From Candidatus Babeliales bacterium (GTDB lineage: Bacteria > Babelota > Babeliae > Babelales > JACPOV01), in NCBI GenBank assembly GCA_040879965.1, contig JBBDJI010000013.1:124001-188000 (forward strand): a stretch of 64,000 nt of DNA, given 5' to 3'. This document shows positions 9,896 through 17,669 of the stretch, in pieces (the first letter of the stretch is position 1; each line of letters begins with the position of its first letter). The notes under the pieces are model-generated. The model made no database searches. It was not told the origin of the DNA and saw nothing but the letters and a program-made list of their open reading frames with translations. The translations under genes were made by a program, and so were the position numbers.

Positions 9896-9982
9896 ATGAA
9901 ATTCAGTATTTTAAGATTAACTCAAATGAGCTTGACAGTCTTAACATTTATTTTATCCATTGCGCCACCTTTTATGGATTAA
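9896..9982 (+). CDS. 28-residue hydrophobic peptide, unknown
   Basis: ATG at 9896 to TAA at 9982 encodes 28 residues: a basic start (MKFSILR), a hydrophobic stretch, and the ending SIAPPFMD. The Shine-Dalgarno TAGGAGGT ends 3-4 bases before the ATG and is among the strongest in the window. A promoter-like pair lies upstream. The peptide looks like one short membrane segment or a bare signal peptide. It precedes nth by 34 bases, so it could be a leader peptide of the nth transcript, a small membrane protein, or a toxin-like peptide. No family is recognised. Confidence 0.5.
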   Translation: MKFSILRLTQMSLTVLTFILSIAPPFMD

Positions 9983-10016
9983 TTTTACCAAAAAAATACT
10001 GTTATAACAAATTGGA

Positions 10017-10718
10017 GTGGCTATTCACAAAAATAGCACTATAAAGCCATCGGTTGAAGAGCAACGTAAAAGAGCATTAAAAATAATTGATCTTTTGCAA
10101 AAAAATACCCTAGGTATGCAGCAGCCGATGGTTTTTTCTATTTCTGAAAAATTTGGTCATGATCCTTTCTTAATCTTAATCAGCTGTCTTTTAAGTTTGC
10201 GAGCTAAAGACACCACGACTTTACCTATTTGCCTTGAATTATTTACAATTGCGCGGACTCCGCAGCAATTATTAAAAATTTCGAAGATGAAATTAGAGAA
10301 ACTTATTTATCCAGTTGGCTTTTATCAGAAAAAAGCTGCAGTACTCCATGATGTTGCAGATCAAATTATTACACGATTTGATGGCAAGGTGCCAAGCACG
10401 CGTGAAGAATTATTAAGTTTACCTGGTGTTGGCCGCAAAACAGCAAATTTAGTGCTTGGTGAAGGATTTGGTATTCCAGCAATTTGTGTTGATACCCATG
10501 TGCATCGTATTTCTAATCGACTAGGGCTTATCGCAACGCAAAAACCAGAAGAAACTGAAAAAGAACTGGAAAAAGTGTTACCAAAACAATTTTGGATTGA
10601 ATGGAATCGATTATTAGTAATGTGGGGCCAGAATATTTGTGTTCCTATTTCACCATTTTGTTCAAGATGTGCACTTTTTGATGTGTGTGATCGAGTTGGT
10701 GTGATTAAAAGTCGATAA
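10017..10718 (+). CDS. nth: Endonuclease III (base-excision repair DNA glycosylase/AP lyase)
   Basis: 233 aa. Removes oxidised pyrimidines and cleaves at the abasic site. The helix-hairpin-helix LPGVGRKTAN carries the catalytic Lys (about 141), the catalytic Asp is in VDTHVHR (about 159), and the C-terminal 4Fe-4S loop has exact C-x6-C-x2-C-x5-C spacing. The segment SLRAKD near residue 61 differs from the SAQATD form of E. coli and recalls the SLRTKD type of other lineages. The start is taken as GTG at 10017; the GGAG directly in front is too close to be ideal, so the start is uncertain. A convergent terminator follows. Confidence 0.93.
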   Translation: MAIHKNSTIKPSVEEQRKRALKIIDLLQKNTLGMQQPMVFSISEKFGHDPFLILISCLLSLRAKDTTTLPICLELFTIARTPQQLLKISKMKLEKLIYPVGFYQKKAAVLHDVADQIITRFDGKVPSTREELLSLPGVGRKTANLVLGEGFGIPAICVDTHVHRISNRLGLIATQKPEETEKELEKVLPKQFWIEWNRLLVMWGQNICVPISPFCSRCALFDVCDRVGVIKSR

Positions 10719-10744
10719 ATATAAAATTAATAAAGAAAACAAAA

Positions 10745-10782
10745 AATAAAAACGCCGAGTTGATACGACGTTTTTATTTTTT
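10745..10782. terminator. Bidirectional terminator between nth and the H1-like gene
   Basis: Ten-base inverted repeat AATAAAAACG / CGTTTTTATT with a 14-base loop and T runs on both strands, between two converging genes. Confidence 0.65.
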
Positions 10783-10797
10783 ATATTTACGCTAAGC

Positions 10798-11052
10798 TTA
10801 AGCAGCTTTTTTCGTTGCTTTACGACGCGCGCCTGCTTTACGAGCAGCTCCTTTTCTACGTCCTGTAGCTTTTTTAGCGGTTTTTTTACGCCCAGCGGCT
10901 TTTTTAGCTACTTTACGTTTTTTGGTAGCTTTTTTAGCAGTTTTTTTGCGTCCAACTGCTTTTTTAGCTACTTTACGTTTTTTAGTAGCTTTTTTAGCTA
11001 CGCCTTTTTTAGCAGCAGATTTTTTAGCTGCTTTTTTTCTTCGCTTTGCCAT
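10798..11052 (-). CDS. Histone H1-like Lys/Ala-rich DNA-binding protein
   Basis: 84 aa, almost only Lys, Ala, Arg, Gly, Thr and Val. It resembles the C-terminal tail of eukaryotic H1 and bacterial Hc1/H1-like nucleoid proteins (AKKA and GRKK units). It probably binds and compacts DNA by charge. A 20-residue unit (VAKKAVGRKKTAKKATKKRK and variants) repeats about two and a half times. I start at the ATG at 11052 because AAAAGGAG precedes it; an in-frame ATG at 11082 would add ten residues without a better site. Such proteins are common in intracellular bacteria, including chlamydiae. Confidence 0.85.
   Translation of the reverse strand: MAKRRKKAAKKSAAKKGVAKKATKKRKVAKKAVGRKKTAKKATKKRKVAKKAAGRKKTAKKATGRRKGAARKAGARRKATKKAA
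10860..11010 (-). repeat. 60-bp in-frame tandem repeats inside the H1-like gene
   Basis: The DNA repeats about every 60 bases (blocks ending with gctactttacgttttt on the plus strand), matching the 20-residue protein unit. Copies are close enough to allow slippage and length variation. Confidence 0.6.
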
Positions 11053-11266
11053 TACACTTCTCCTTTTAAAAGGATTACACAATATTTCATCCTCATTACT
11101 AATATTACTGATTGATTTTTTAAAAAGTCAACAATTTTAGTATGTTAAATGTTTATTTTTTTTCACAATGTACATTTTTATTTTGTTATTTTGTCAGTAA
11201 TATGTTTAATTAACAGTTTTTTTTAGTAATTTTTTTATATATTATGCAATTTAATTTTTAGATAAA

Positions 11267-11297
11267 AATAAAAGCCCATTTGATAATGAGCCTTTAA
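11267..11297 (-). terminator. Terminator of thrS
   Basis: On the minus strand, an imperfect hairpin built from AAAGGCTCATT and AATGGGCTTT, then ATTTTTATC, just after the thrS stop. The preceding 11100-11266 is A/T-rich and shows no gene. Confidence 0.6.
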
Positions 11298-11308
11298 TAA
11301 TTTAGATA

Positions 11309-13018
11309 TTATTTTTGTAATTCGTGTGCTTTTTGTAAAATATCATCAATAGAAAGATTGAACTCTTGCTTGCCATCAAAATAGCGTAACGTTATTGTAT
11401 TATTTGCTTCTTCCTTTTTGCCAAGTACTAACATCCATGGAATTTTTTCCATTTGGGCGTTCTTAATTTGTCCAGAAATCGGATCTGAAGTAGTATCCAT
11501 TTCTGCCCGTAGATGCTGTTTTTTCAATATATCAAGAATAGAAGCGGCATAATCTTTCTGTGCATCAGTGATAGTTAATATTTTTATTTGAACGGGCGCA
11601 AGCCAGAATGGTAAATTGCCTTTATAATGTTCAAGCAAGATGGCAAAAAAACGTTCAAGAGAACCATAAATAGCACGATGAATAATAACCGGACGTTTTT
11701 TTTTGCCACTTGAAGCAACATAGGTCAGATCAAAATTTTCTGGTTGGAAAAAATCAACTTGAATAGTGCCGCATTGCCATTCACGTTTCATCGAATCTAA
11801 AATTTTAAATTCAATTTTTGGTCCATAAAATGCTCCTTCACCTTCTTGAATGGTATATTCAAGATTGCTTTTTTTAAGCGCATTTTCTAAAGCTTTTTCA
11901 GCTTTGTGCCATAATTCATCAGAACCCATTGCACTTTCTGGTTTAGTAGATAATGCAACTTTAATATTAGGAAAATCAAATCTTTTTAATACGGCATATG
12001 TTAACTCAATAATATCTTGAATTTCGGTTTCTAATTGTTCAACTGAACACATAATATGGGCATCATCTTGGGTGAATGCGCGTACTCGCAGTAAACCATG
12101 TAAAACACCGGATAGCTCATGCCTATGCACGAGGCCAAATTCTGAAAGGCGTAAGGGAAGCTCGCGGTAAGAATGAGGGCGCTCATTATATAATAAAAAT
12201 GCGCCAGGACAATTCATAGGTTTAATTGCGTAGGTTTCGTCATCAATATCGCAAAAATACATATTATCTTTATAAAATGCATAATGTCCTGAACGTTTCC
12301 ATAATTCATCATTTAAAAGCATTGGTGTGGAAATTTCTTGATAATTATGTTGTGTTTGGAGTTTTCTTAGATAATTAGTTAATTCATTCAGAATTATTTT
12401 GCCTTTAGGATGGAAAAATGGAAAACCAATTGCTTCTGGATGAAAAGAAAAGAAATCAAGTTGCTTTCCTAATTTTCGATGATCAAACTGTGCCGCCTGT
12501 TCTTTACGCGCAAGATACTCATCTAAATCTTCTTGGGAATAAAATGCAGTTCCTGAAATTCGTTGCAACGCAGCATTTTTTTTATCAGCGCGCCAATAAG
12601 CGCCTGAAATACCTAATAAAGTAAAATGTTTAATTTCACCGGTTGAATCAACATGGCCACCACGACATAAATCATAAAAGTCACCTTGTTGTGAAAGACC
12701 TACGGTGTTATCGGGGATTTGCTCAATTAATTCAAGTTTAAACGGATTGCCGGCAAATATTTCGCGTGCTTTATCTTTTGGGATTTGTGTATGGGTGATA
12801 GGCAAATTTCGATCAGCAATTTCATGCATGCGCTTTTCAATAGCTGGAAGATCTTCTAGCTTAAAATTTTTTTCAGGTAAAAAGTCATAAAAGAAACCTT
12901 CTTTTGTTGCGGGTCCTATGGTAAGTAGCGTATTTGGATAGAGCTCTTTTATGGCGTGCGCTAATAAATGAGCGGCTGAGTGGCGAAGTTTTGGTAAATC
13001 ATTTTTATTATCATTCAT
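11309..13018 (-). CDS. thrS: Threonyl-tRNA synthetase lacking the N-terminal TGS domain
   Basis: 569 aa; charges tRNA-Thr. The protein begins directly at the editing domain: the HSAAHLLAHA motif (HxxxH) is at residue 13, where full-length bacterial ThrRS has a TGS domain of about 60 residues first. The second editing motif CRGGHVDSTG is present, then the class II catalytic core (motif 2 around VHRHELSG, with zinc ligands in the core) and a C-terminal anticodon-binding domain ending about 569. AAGGATG precedes the ATG. No in-frame upstream extension supplies a TGS domain. Confidence 0.95.
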   Translation of the reverse strand: MNDNKNDLPKLRHSAAHLLAHAIKELYPNTLLTIGPATKEGFFYDFLPEKNFKLEDLPAIEKRMHEIADRNLPITHTQIPKDKAREIFAGNPFKLELIEQIPDNTVGLSQQGDFYDLCRGGHVDSTGEIKHFTLLGISGAYWRADKKNAALQRISGTAFYSQEDLDEYLARKEQAAQFDHRKLGKQLDFFSFHPEAIGFPFFHPKGKIILNELTNYLRKLQTQHNYQEISTPMLLNDELWKRSGHYAFYKDNMYFCDIDDETYAIKPMNCPGAFLLYNERPHSYRELPLRLSEFGLVHRHELSGVLHGLLRVRAFTQDDAHIMCSVEQLETEIQDIIELTYAVLKRFDFPNIKVALSTKPESAMGSDELWHKAEKALENALKKSNLEYTIQEGEGAFYGPKIEFKILDSMKREWQCGTIQVDFFQPENFDLTYVASSGKKKRPVIIHRAIYGSLERFFAILLEHYKGNLPFWLAPVQIKILTITDAQKDYAASILDILKKQHLRAEMDTTSDPISGQIKNAQMEKIPWMLVLGKKEEANNTITLRYFDGKQEFNLSIDDILQKAHELQK

Positions 13019-13184
13019 GCATCATCCTTAAATAAAATAGCTGATATTAAATTTAGTATAGCCGAAATATATTGTTTTTTGTACCGAACATAATACAATG
13101 ATTTAAATGAATCCTTGCAAGAATGACTTGCGTTTAGTATATCAAAAAGGGAAGAAGTTAATTGCAAACTCAATAAGGAAATGC

Positions 13185-14579
13185 ATGGCAGGAAATAGAA
13201 TTTATCTGCTTGATACCAATGTTTTATTACATGATCCAGATTCAATTTTTAGTTTTAAATCTGCTCAAGTTGGTATCCCTATTATGGTTCTTGAAGAATT
13301 AGATTCGTTTAAAGGAGAAAGTATTGAACGTGGTTATAATGCGCGCCAAGCAATTCGGCATTTAGATGCATTACGTGCCACGGGTTCATTGCGCGAGGGT
13401 GTGCCACTTGATAATGGTGGAACACTTAAAGTATTTTTTGTACCGGATACTGAGAAGATTGAGTTCCCACTTTCTATGAATTTGAATTTGGCTGATAATA
13501 TAATTTTGCTTACTGCGCTTGATTTAAAAAACCGTGGTTATGATGTGCAATTTATTTCTAAAGATTTAAATGCACGTGTAAAAGCGGATACGCTTGGAAT
13601 CTCAGCACAAGATTATTTAAAAGGGCAAGTAAGTCCTGAGCGTTTTTTTCAAGGCTGGGTTCAAATTGAAGTGCCGGCGATCTCTTTAAAAAAAGCTATG
13701 CCACCAGAATTAGAGGAACTCGAAAAAGATAGAGGCATGACGCTTAATGAGTTTGCGTTACTTTCTAGTAGAAGCAATCCTTATAATTACAAATTATATC
13801 GTTATACACCAAAAAGAATATTTAAAGAAGTATTGCCTCCAAAATTTGAATGGCCTCTTGGGGCGCGTAACGCTCAACAAGCAATGGCGCTTGATTTACT
13901 TTTAGATGAAGAGATTCCTTTGGTAAGTTTAATTGGCACGGCTGGTACCGGAAAAACATTTATGGCATTGTTGGCAGGTTTGCAGCAGGTGCTCATTCAA
14001 GATATATATGAAAAAATTTTAATTTCTCGTCCCGTTATACCGCTTGGACCTGATATTGGTTATTTGCCCGGCACTATCGAAGAAAAATTACATAGCTGGA
14101 TGCAACCAATTTATGATAATATGGAATTTATATTGCATTCAGTAAATGGAGGAAGGCGTAATGTCTCGGCATATGAGGAAATGTATTCCAGAAGACGTGG
14201 TGGTGTGCGGCCTAAAAAAGGAAGACGGGATGAAAGAAAGATGGATCCGTTAGATGAATTAATAAAAAAAAGAAAAATAAGTTTAGAAGCCATAACTTAT
14301 ATGCGAGGTCGTTCAATTCCGTATCAATTTATTTTAATTGATGAAGTACAAAATTTAACCCCGCATGAAGTCAAAACTTTAATTAGCCGTGTTGGCGAGG
14401 GTAGTAAAATTATTTTAGCTGGCGACCCATATCAAATTGATTCACCGTATTTAGATTTTAGCAGTAATGGATTAATTGTTGCGAACAGTAAGTTTAAAGG
14501 GCAACCATTATTTGGTACTGTATTCCTAGAAACTAGTGAACGCAGTGAATTAAGTAGAATGGTAAGCGAAGTGTGGTAG
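13185..14579 (+). CDS. PIN-PhoH family ATPase/ribonuclease
   Basis: 464 aa. The N-terminal PIN nuclease fold (about 1-150; YLLDTNVLLHDPDS with an acidic active site) is followed by a PhoH-type P-loop ATPase with Walker A GTAGTGKT, Walker B FILIDEVQN and the GDPYQID sensor segment. This is the PhoH2/YlaK layout, linked to RNA unwinding and cleavage. The ATG at 13185 is preferred because AAGGAA precedes it; an in-frame ATG at 13107 would add 26 residues unlike the family. It runs divergently from thrS. Confidence 0.88.
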   Translation: MAGNRIYLLDTNVLLHDPDSIFSFKSAQVGIPIMVLEELDSFKGESIERGYNARQAIRHLDALRATGSLREGVPLDNGGTLKVFFVPDTEKIEFPLSMNLNLADNIILLTALDLKNRGYDVQFISKDLNARVKADTLGISAQDYLKGQVSPERFFQGWVQIEVPAISLKKAMPPELEELEKDRGMTLNEFALLSSRSNPYNYKLYRYTPKRIFKEVLPPKFEWPLGARNAQQAMALDLLLDEEIPLVSLIGTAGTGKTFMALLAGLQQVLIQDIYEKILISRPVIPLGPDIGYLPGTIEEKLHSWMQPIYDNMEFILHSVNGGRRNVSAYEEMYSRRRGGVRPKKGRRDERKMDPLDELIKKRKISLEAITYMRGRSIPYQFILIDEVQNLTPHEVKTLISRVGEGSKIILAGDPYQIDSPYLDFSSNGLIVANSKFKGQPLFGTVFLETSERSELSRMVSEVW

Positions 14580-14580
14580 C

Positions 14581-15048
14581 TTAGAAGTCATCTTTACCAT
14601 TTTTGAATCCGTATAAGTAAGCAAGGATTGCAGCTACGCCTATTCCAATAGTCCATAAACTTCGCTCTCCTTGATGCCGCCATTTTTGATTACGTTCAGC
14701 TTCTTTTTTTTGGGATAGAAACGGGTGTAAACTCTGTGCAAGTTGTTCATAGTGTTTGCCAAGTTCGGCTGCTCGTTGTTTTATAATGGCGATCTGTTCT
14801 TTTGATAGCGAATATTTAGGATGAACTTTGTTGGTTTTTAAATTTTGTGCATCTTCATAAAGTTGCTTAAGACACTTTTCAAAAAGTTGTCCTTCTTGCG
14901 TGGAAGAACCTATTGTGTTAGTAAATTTTCCTGATAATAATGAAATATTCGCGGGATTTTTTTTGAGATTAAATTTTTCAAAATAATTTTCTTTATTTTC
15001 TGCAAAACAAGAAAGAGAAAAGAAAAGCATGAAAAATAATATAAGCAT
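14581..15048 (-). CDS. Secreted/membrane protein, tandem family A member 1
   Basis: 155 aa. Signal peptide at 1-17 (SLSCFA cleavage region), a helical middle, and one C-terminal membrane helix (about 132-148) with a short charged tail. It aligns loosely with its two upstream neighbours: an NPxNI segment, an LFEKCLKQL-like stretch, a YSLxxxxI helix, an LxPFxSxKKE motif and a terminal membrane helix. It is therefore a divergent member of the same family. AAGGAAT is the ribosome binding site. Function unknown. Confidence 0.65.
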   Translation of the reverse strand: MLILFFMLFFSLSCFAENKENYFEKFNLKKNPANISLLSGKFTNTIGSSTQEGQLFEKCLKQLYEDAQNLKTNKVHPKYSLSKEQIAIIKQRAAELGKHYEQLAQSLHPFLSQKKEAERNQKWRHQGERSLWTIGIGVAAILAYLYGFKNGKDDF

Positions 15049-15073
15049 ATTATTCCTTAAAATACAAAATTTA

Positions 15074-15946
15074 TTAACGGGTTATTTTGTTCCAAAGAGA
15101 TCCAAAAAAATTTGATTTATAGGTGAAGTATGCAACCGTTCCTAATAAAGCGCAAAGGCTTCCAGTAATAATTTGTTTGAATCGATATTCTTTTTTAGAA
15201 GGAAAGGGTTTTAGAGTATTAACCATATGTTCTAAATATGAGGTATTTTCTGATTTAGAATCTGATTCATTACCTTCATAAGCCTGATGACTAACTACCT
15301 GATGACTAACTAATGGTTTATTTTTTGACGAACCCTCTTCAGACGAAGAACTCTCTTCAGACGAAGAACTCTCTTCAGACGAAGAACTCTCTTCTGATGA
15401 AGAACCCTCTTCTGATGAAGAACCCTCTTCTGATGAAGAACCCTCTTTTAATTCAGAATTAGAAGAAAAAGGTTTTAGAGTACTCATCATATGCTTTAAG
15501 TATGAAATATTTTCTGATTTTTTCTCTGAATCTAAATCAGCCTGATGGCTAAATTGTGCCCATTTTTTTAATGATTCAATATGTTTATCGGTTAAAGAGT
15601 ATTCAGCAATAGGTGTTTTAAAATTATGAAAAGATATAGAATCAGTGTTCATTTTCTGCAAACATATTTTAAAAAGATCTGTGTATAGTTCATCATTCGA
15701 TTCATCATAATAATTATTCAATAAAACAACTATATTAACTGGATTATTTTCTAATTTATAATTTGTGCTTAATTCAATAATTTTGCTAGCATCTGCACCG
15801 TCTTTACATTCTTTTACAAGATTTTCACGATAATCATTAAAAGTCAGAGTATTTGGCAAATCATATTTTTCAATCAGAAAACTTATGCCATTACATGGCA
15901 AGGTAGAAAAAATAAGGAAAAAAATAGATAATTTAATTAATTTCAT
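15074..15946 (-). CDS. Secreted/membrane protein with Ser-Glu repeat, tandem family A member 2
   Basis: 290 aa from the ATG at 15946. Signal peptide at 1-20, helical domain about 25-140, six SSSEE-type hexapeptides (169-204), then a C-terminal membrane helix (about 263-282). The segment SENISYLKHM...LKPF before the repeat recurs as SENTSYLEHM...LKPF after it, so the insertion includes an internal duplication. Residues about 58-135 are identical to the neighbour at 16149. Function unknown; the anchored tail and acidic low-complexity region suggest a surface-exposed or exported protein. Confidence 0.7.
   Translation of the reverse strand: MKLIKLSIFFLIFSTLPCNGISFLIEKYDLPNTLTFNDYRENLVKECKDGADASKIIELSTNYKLENNPVNIVVLLNNYYDESNDELYTDLFKICLQKMNTDSISFHNFKTPIAEYSLTDKHIESLKKWAQFSHQADLDSEKKSENISYLKHMMSTLKPFSSNSELKEGSSSEEGSSSEEGSSSEESSSSEESSSSEESSSSEEGSSKNKPLVSHQVVSHQAYEGNESDSKSENTSYLEHMVNTLKPFPSKKEYRFKQIITGSLCALLGTVAYFTYKSNFFGSLWNKITR
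15335..15442 (-). repeat. 18-bp tandem repeat coding Ser-Ser-Ser-Glu-Glu units
   Basis: Six consecutive 18-base units in frame within the family A gene (GSSSEE three times, then SSSSEE three times). Copies differ by one or two bases, as expected from replication slippage. Confidence 0.85.
15549..15790 (-). repeat. 240-bp block duplicated at 16375-16616
   Basis: By eye this stretch is identical base for base to 16375-16616 in the adjacent paralogue. A second near-identical block links 15058-15227 with 16136-16305. Sequence between and outside these blocks has diverged. Confidence 0.8.
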
Positions 15947-16148
15947 AATAAAAGCCCCCATAAACAAGGTATATTTTCAATATTATAAGTATATGGGATC
16001 AAGAAAAAATTGCAAGCAGGGTCGAGATTAATATCAAATAGCAATACATTTCGCTTGTTTTTTGCTTTAAACACGAGAAGATTTTACTTTTTTAAAACGA
16101 TTTTTTCAAATTGTTATGTTTTCCGGATAGGCTCTTAAAATACAAAAT

Positions 16149-16793
16149 TTAATAATGGGTTATTTTATTCCAAAGAGATCCAAAAAAATTTGATTTATAG
16201 GTGAAGTATGCAACTGTTCCTAATAAAGCGCAAAGGCTTCCAGTAATAATTTGTTTGAATCGATATTCTTTTTTAGAAGGAAAAGGTTTTAGAGTAGCAA
16301 CCATATGCTTTAAGTAGGAAATATTTTCTGATTTAGAATCTACTTCATCATCCTCATCTAAATTAGTCTGATGACTAAATTGTGCCCATTTTTTTAATGA
16401 TTCAATATGTTTATCGGTTAAAGAGTATTCAGCAATAGGTGTTTTAAAATTATGAAAAGATATAGAATCAGTGTTCATTTTCTGCAAACATATTTTAAAA
16501 AGATCTGTGTATAGTTCATCATTCGATTCATCATAATAATTATTCAATAAAACAACTATATTAACTGGATTATTTTCTAATTTATAATTTGTGCTTAATT
16601 CAATAATTTTGCTAGCGTTCGTATCTTCCTTTTCACATTCTTTATATTCTTTTAAAAGTTTTTCACGATAATCATCAAAACTGAGCACAAGTGGAGGGTT
16701 AGATTTTTCAATCAAAAAACTCATGAAATTCATGCCATTACATTGCAAAGTAGAAAAAATCAGGAAAAAAATAGATAATTTAATTAATTTCAT
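16149..16793 (-). CDS. Secreted/membrane protein, tandem family A member 3
   Basis: 214 aa. Signal peptide at 1-20 nearly identical to that of the 15074 gene, a shared helical domain (about 78 identical residues), no Ser-Glu repeat, and a C-terminal membrane helix (about 187-206). The upstream leader (TATGGGGGC and the preceding AT-rich stretch) is also shared with the neighbour, so leader and gene were copied together. This looks like the simpler form from which the repeat-bearing copy could have grown, or the reverse after loss. Function unknown. Confidence 0.7.
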   Translation of the reverse strand: MKLIKLSIFFLIFSTLQCNGMNFMSFLIEKSNPPLVLSFDDYREKLLKEYKECEKEDTNASKIIELSTNYKLENNPVNIVVLLNNYYDESNDELYTDLFKICLQKMNTDSISFHNFKTPIAEYSLTDKHIESLKKWAQFSHQTNLDEDDEVDSKSENISYLKHMVATLKPFPSKKEYRFKQIITGSLCALLGTVAYFTYKSNFFGSLWNKITHY

Positions 16794-16911
16794 AACAAAA
16801 TGCCCCCATAAATAAGTATATTTTCAATATTATAAGTATATACGATCAATCAAAAATTGCAAACAGGGCTGGGGATGAATATCAAATTGCAATACATTTT
16901 CAGGCTTGAAA

Positions 16912-17112
16912 TTAATCAACAAATTGCTGAGAAAAGGGATTGCAGGAAAATACGCGTCGTATTATTAAATAGATCGCTTTTAAGAGAGGTTTTTCTTTGA
17001 GTATTGATACTGCGTATCTGGTACAAGAGACCGGATACTTACAGCACGCGGGCCCGAGTAAAGGGCGAATTACTTGAATAAGAAAGATTAATATATAATT
17101 AAGCATTTTCAA
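16912..17112 (-). CDS. yidD: Membrane protein insertion efficiency factor YidD
   Basis: 66 aa. It has the YidD pattern: an amphipathic N-terminus, RPLLGPACCKYPVSCTRYA with conserved Cys residues, and a C-terminal RRVFSCNPFS. Associated with YidC-dependent membrane insertion. It overlaps the end of rnpA by 14 bases, the classic rnpA-yidD order. yidC, usually next, is not in this position. Confidence 0.9.
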   Translation of the reverse strand: MKMLNYILIFLIQVIRPLLGPACCKYPVSCTRYAVSILKEKPLLKAIYLIIRRVFSCNPFSQQFVD

Positions 17113-17437
17113 ATGCCTTAAATAAAAGTTTTTTTAGTTGCTCAAAAGATAAATTCATTGCTTCTTTTCTAGCCAATACAATACAATCCAAACCATGATT
17201 AAATAAAGATTCTTGGTAAAAAATATGTTTTAAACGACGTCTGATGAGATTACGTTTTACCGCATTACCTGCTTTTCGAGAAATAACAACCAAAATGCGC
17301 CCATATTCCTTTTTTTGAGGAGCGAGGCGCACTTCAAGTCCTTGTTCATTCAGGCAAGTTCGAGCCTGTTTGAACAATTGCTGAATTTCGGGTTTAGAAA
17401 AAACGCTTATGCGTCGAGCCAAACCTGGATTTTGCAT
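17099..17437 (-). CDS. rnpA: Ribonuclease P protein component
   Basis: 112 aa. Protein cofactor of RNase P, which matures tRNA 5' ends. The RNR-like signature (GNAVKRNLIRRRLKHIF) and the overall basic small fold match. It begins 2 bases after the rpmH stop and overlaps yidD, so the three are cotranscribed and probably translationally coupled. Confidence 0.92.
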   Translation of the reverse strand: MQNPGLARRISVFSKPEIQQLFKQARTCLNEQGLEVRLAPQKKEYGRILVVISRKAGNAVKRNLIRRRLKHIFYQESLFNHGLDCIVLARKEAMNLSFEQLKKLLFKAFENA

Positions 17438-17439
17438 AA

Positions 17440-17592
17440 TTATTGACGTATGCGAGCACGTACAGCAAGGCGTTTGCGTCCTTTGGCACGGCGACGATTC
17501 AATATTTTTCTGCCGTCTTTACTTTTCATGCGTTTGCGGAATCCATGCTTTCTGTTACGTTTTACACGGCTTGGTTTATAGGTGATTGACAT
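17440..17592 (-). CDS. rpmH: 50S ribosomal protein L34
   Basis: 50 aa, short enough to be missed by a 60-residue ORF cutoff. It reads [18 protein letters not shown], then [21 protein letters not shown], and ends VRARIRQ. The central GFRxRMxxxxGRxxLxxRRxKGR pattern is diagnostic. AAGGTT lies upstream. First gene of rpmH-rnpA-yidD. dnaA, the usual upstream neighbour, is absent: the next upstream gene belongs to secreted family B. Confidence 0.97.
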   Translation of the reverse strand: MSITYKPSRVKRNRKHGFRKRMKSKDGRKILNRRRAKGRKRLAVRARIRQ

Positions 17593-17669
17593 GATTTAAC
17601 CTTCTTAATTGTAGTTTTCAAGTTTTTGATACTTTAAATTATAGGGCAAAAAAGGATTTTTTTCAAATT

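Noticed and set aside
10922-11140. Plus-strand ORF opposite the H1-like gene
   Set aside because: It is the shadow of the Lys/Ala repeat; the minus-strand frame has the ribosome binding site.
15335-15442. CRISPR-like array from regular repeats
   Set aside because: Units are 18 bases, adjacent without spacers, and in frame as Ser/Glu codons.
16801-17600. Replication origin near rpmH
   Set aside because: No dnaA gene and no cluster of DnaA boxes was noticed.
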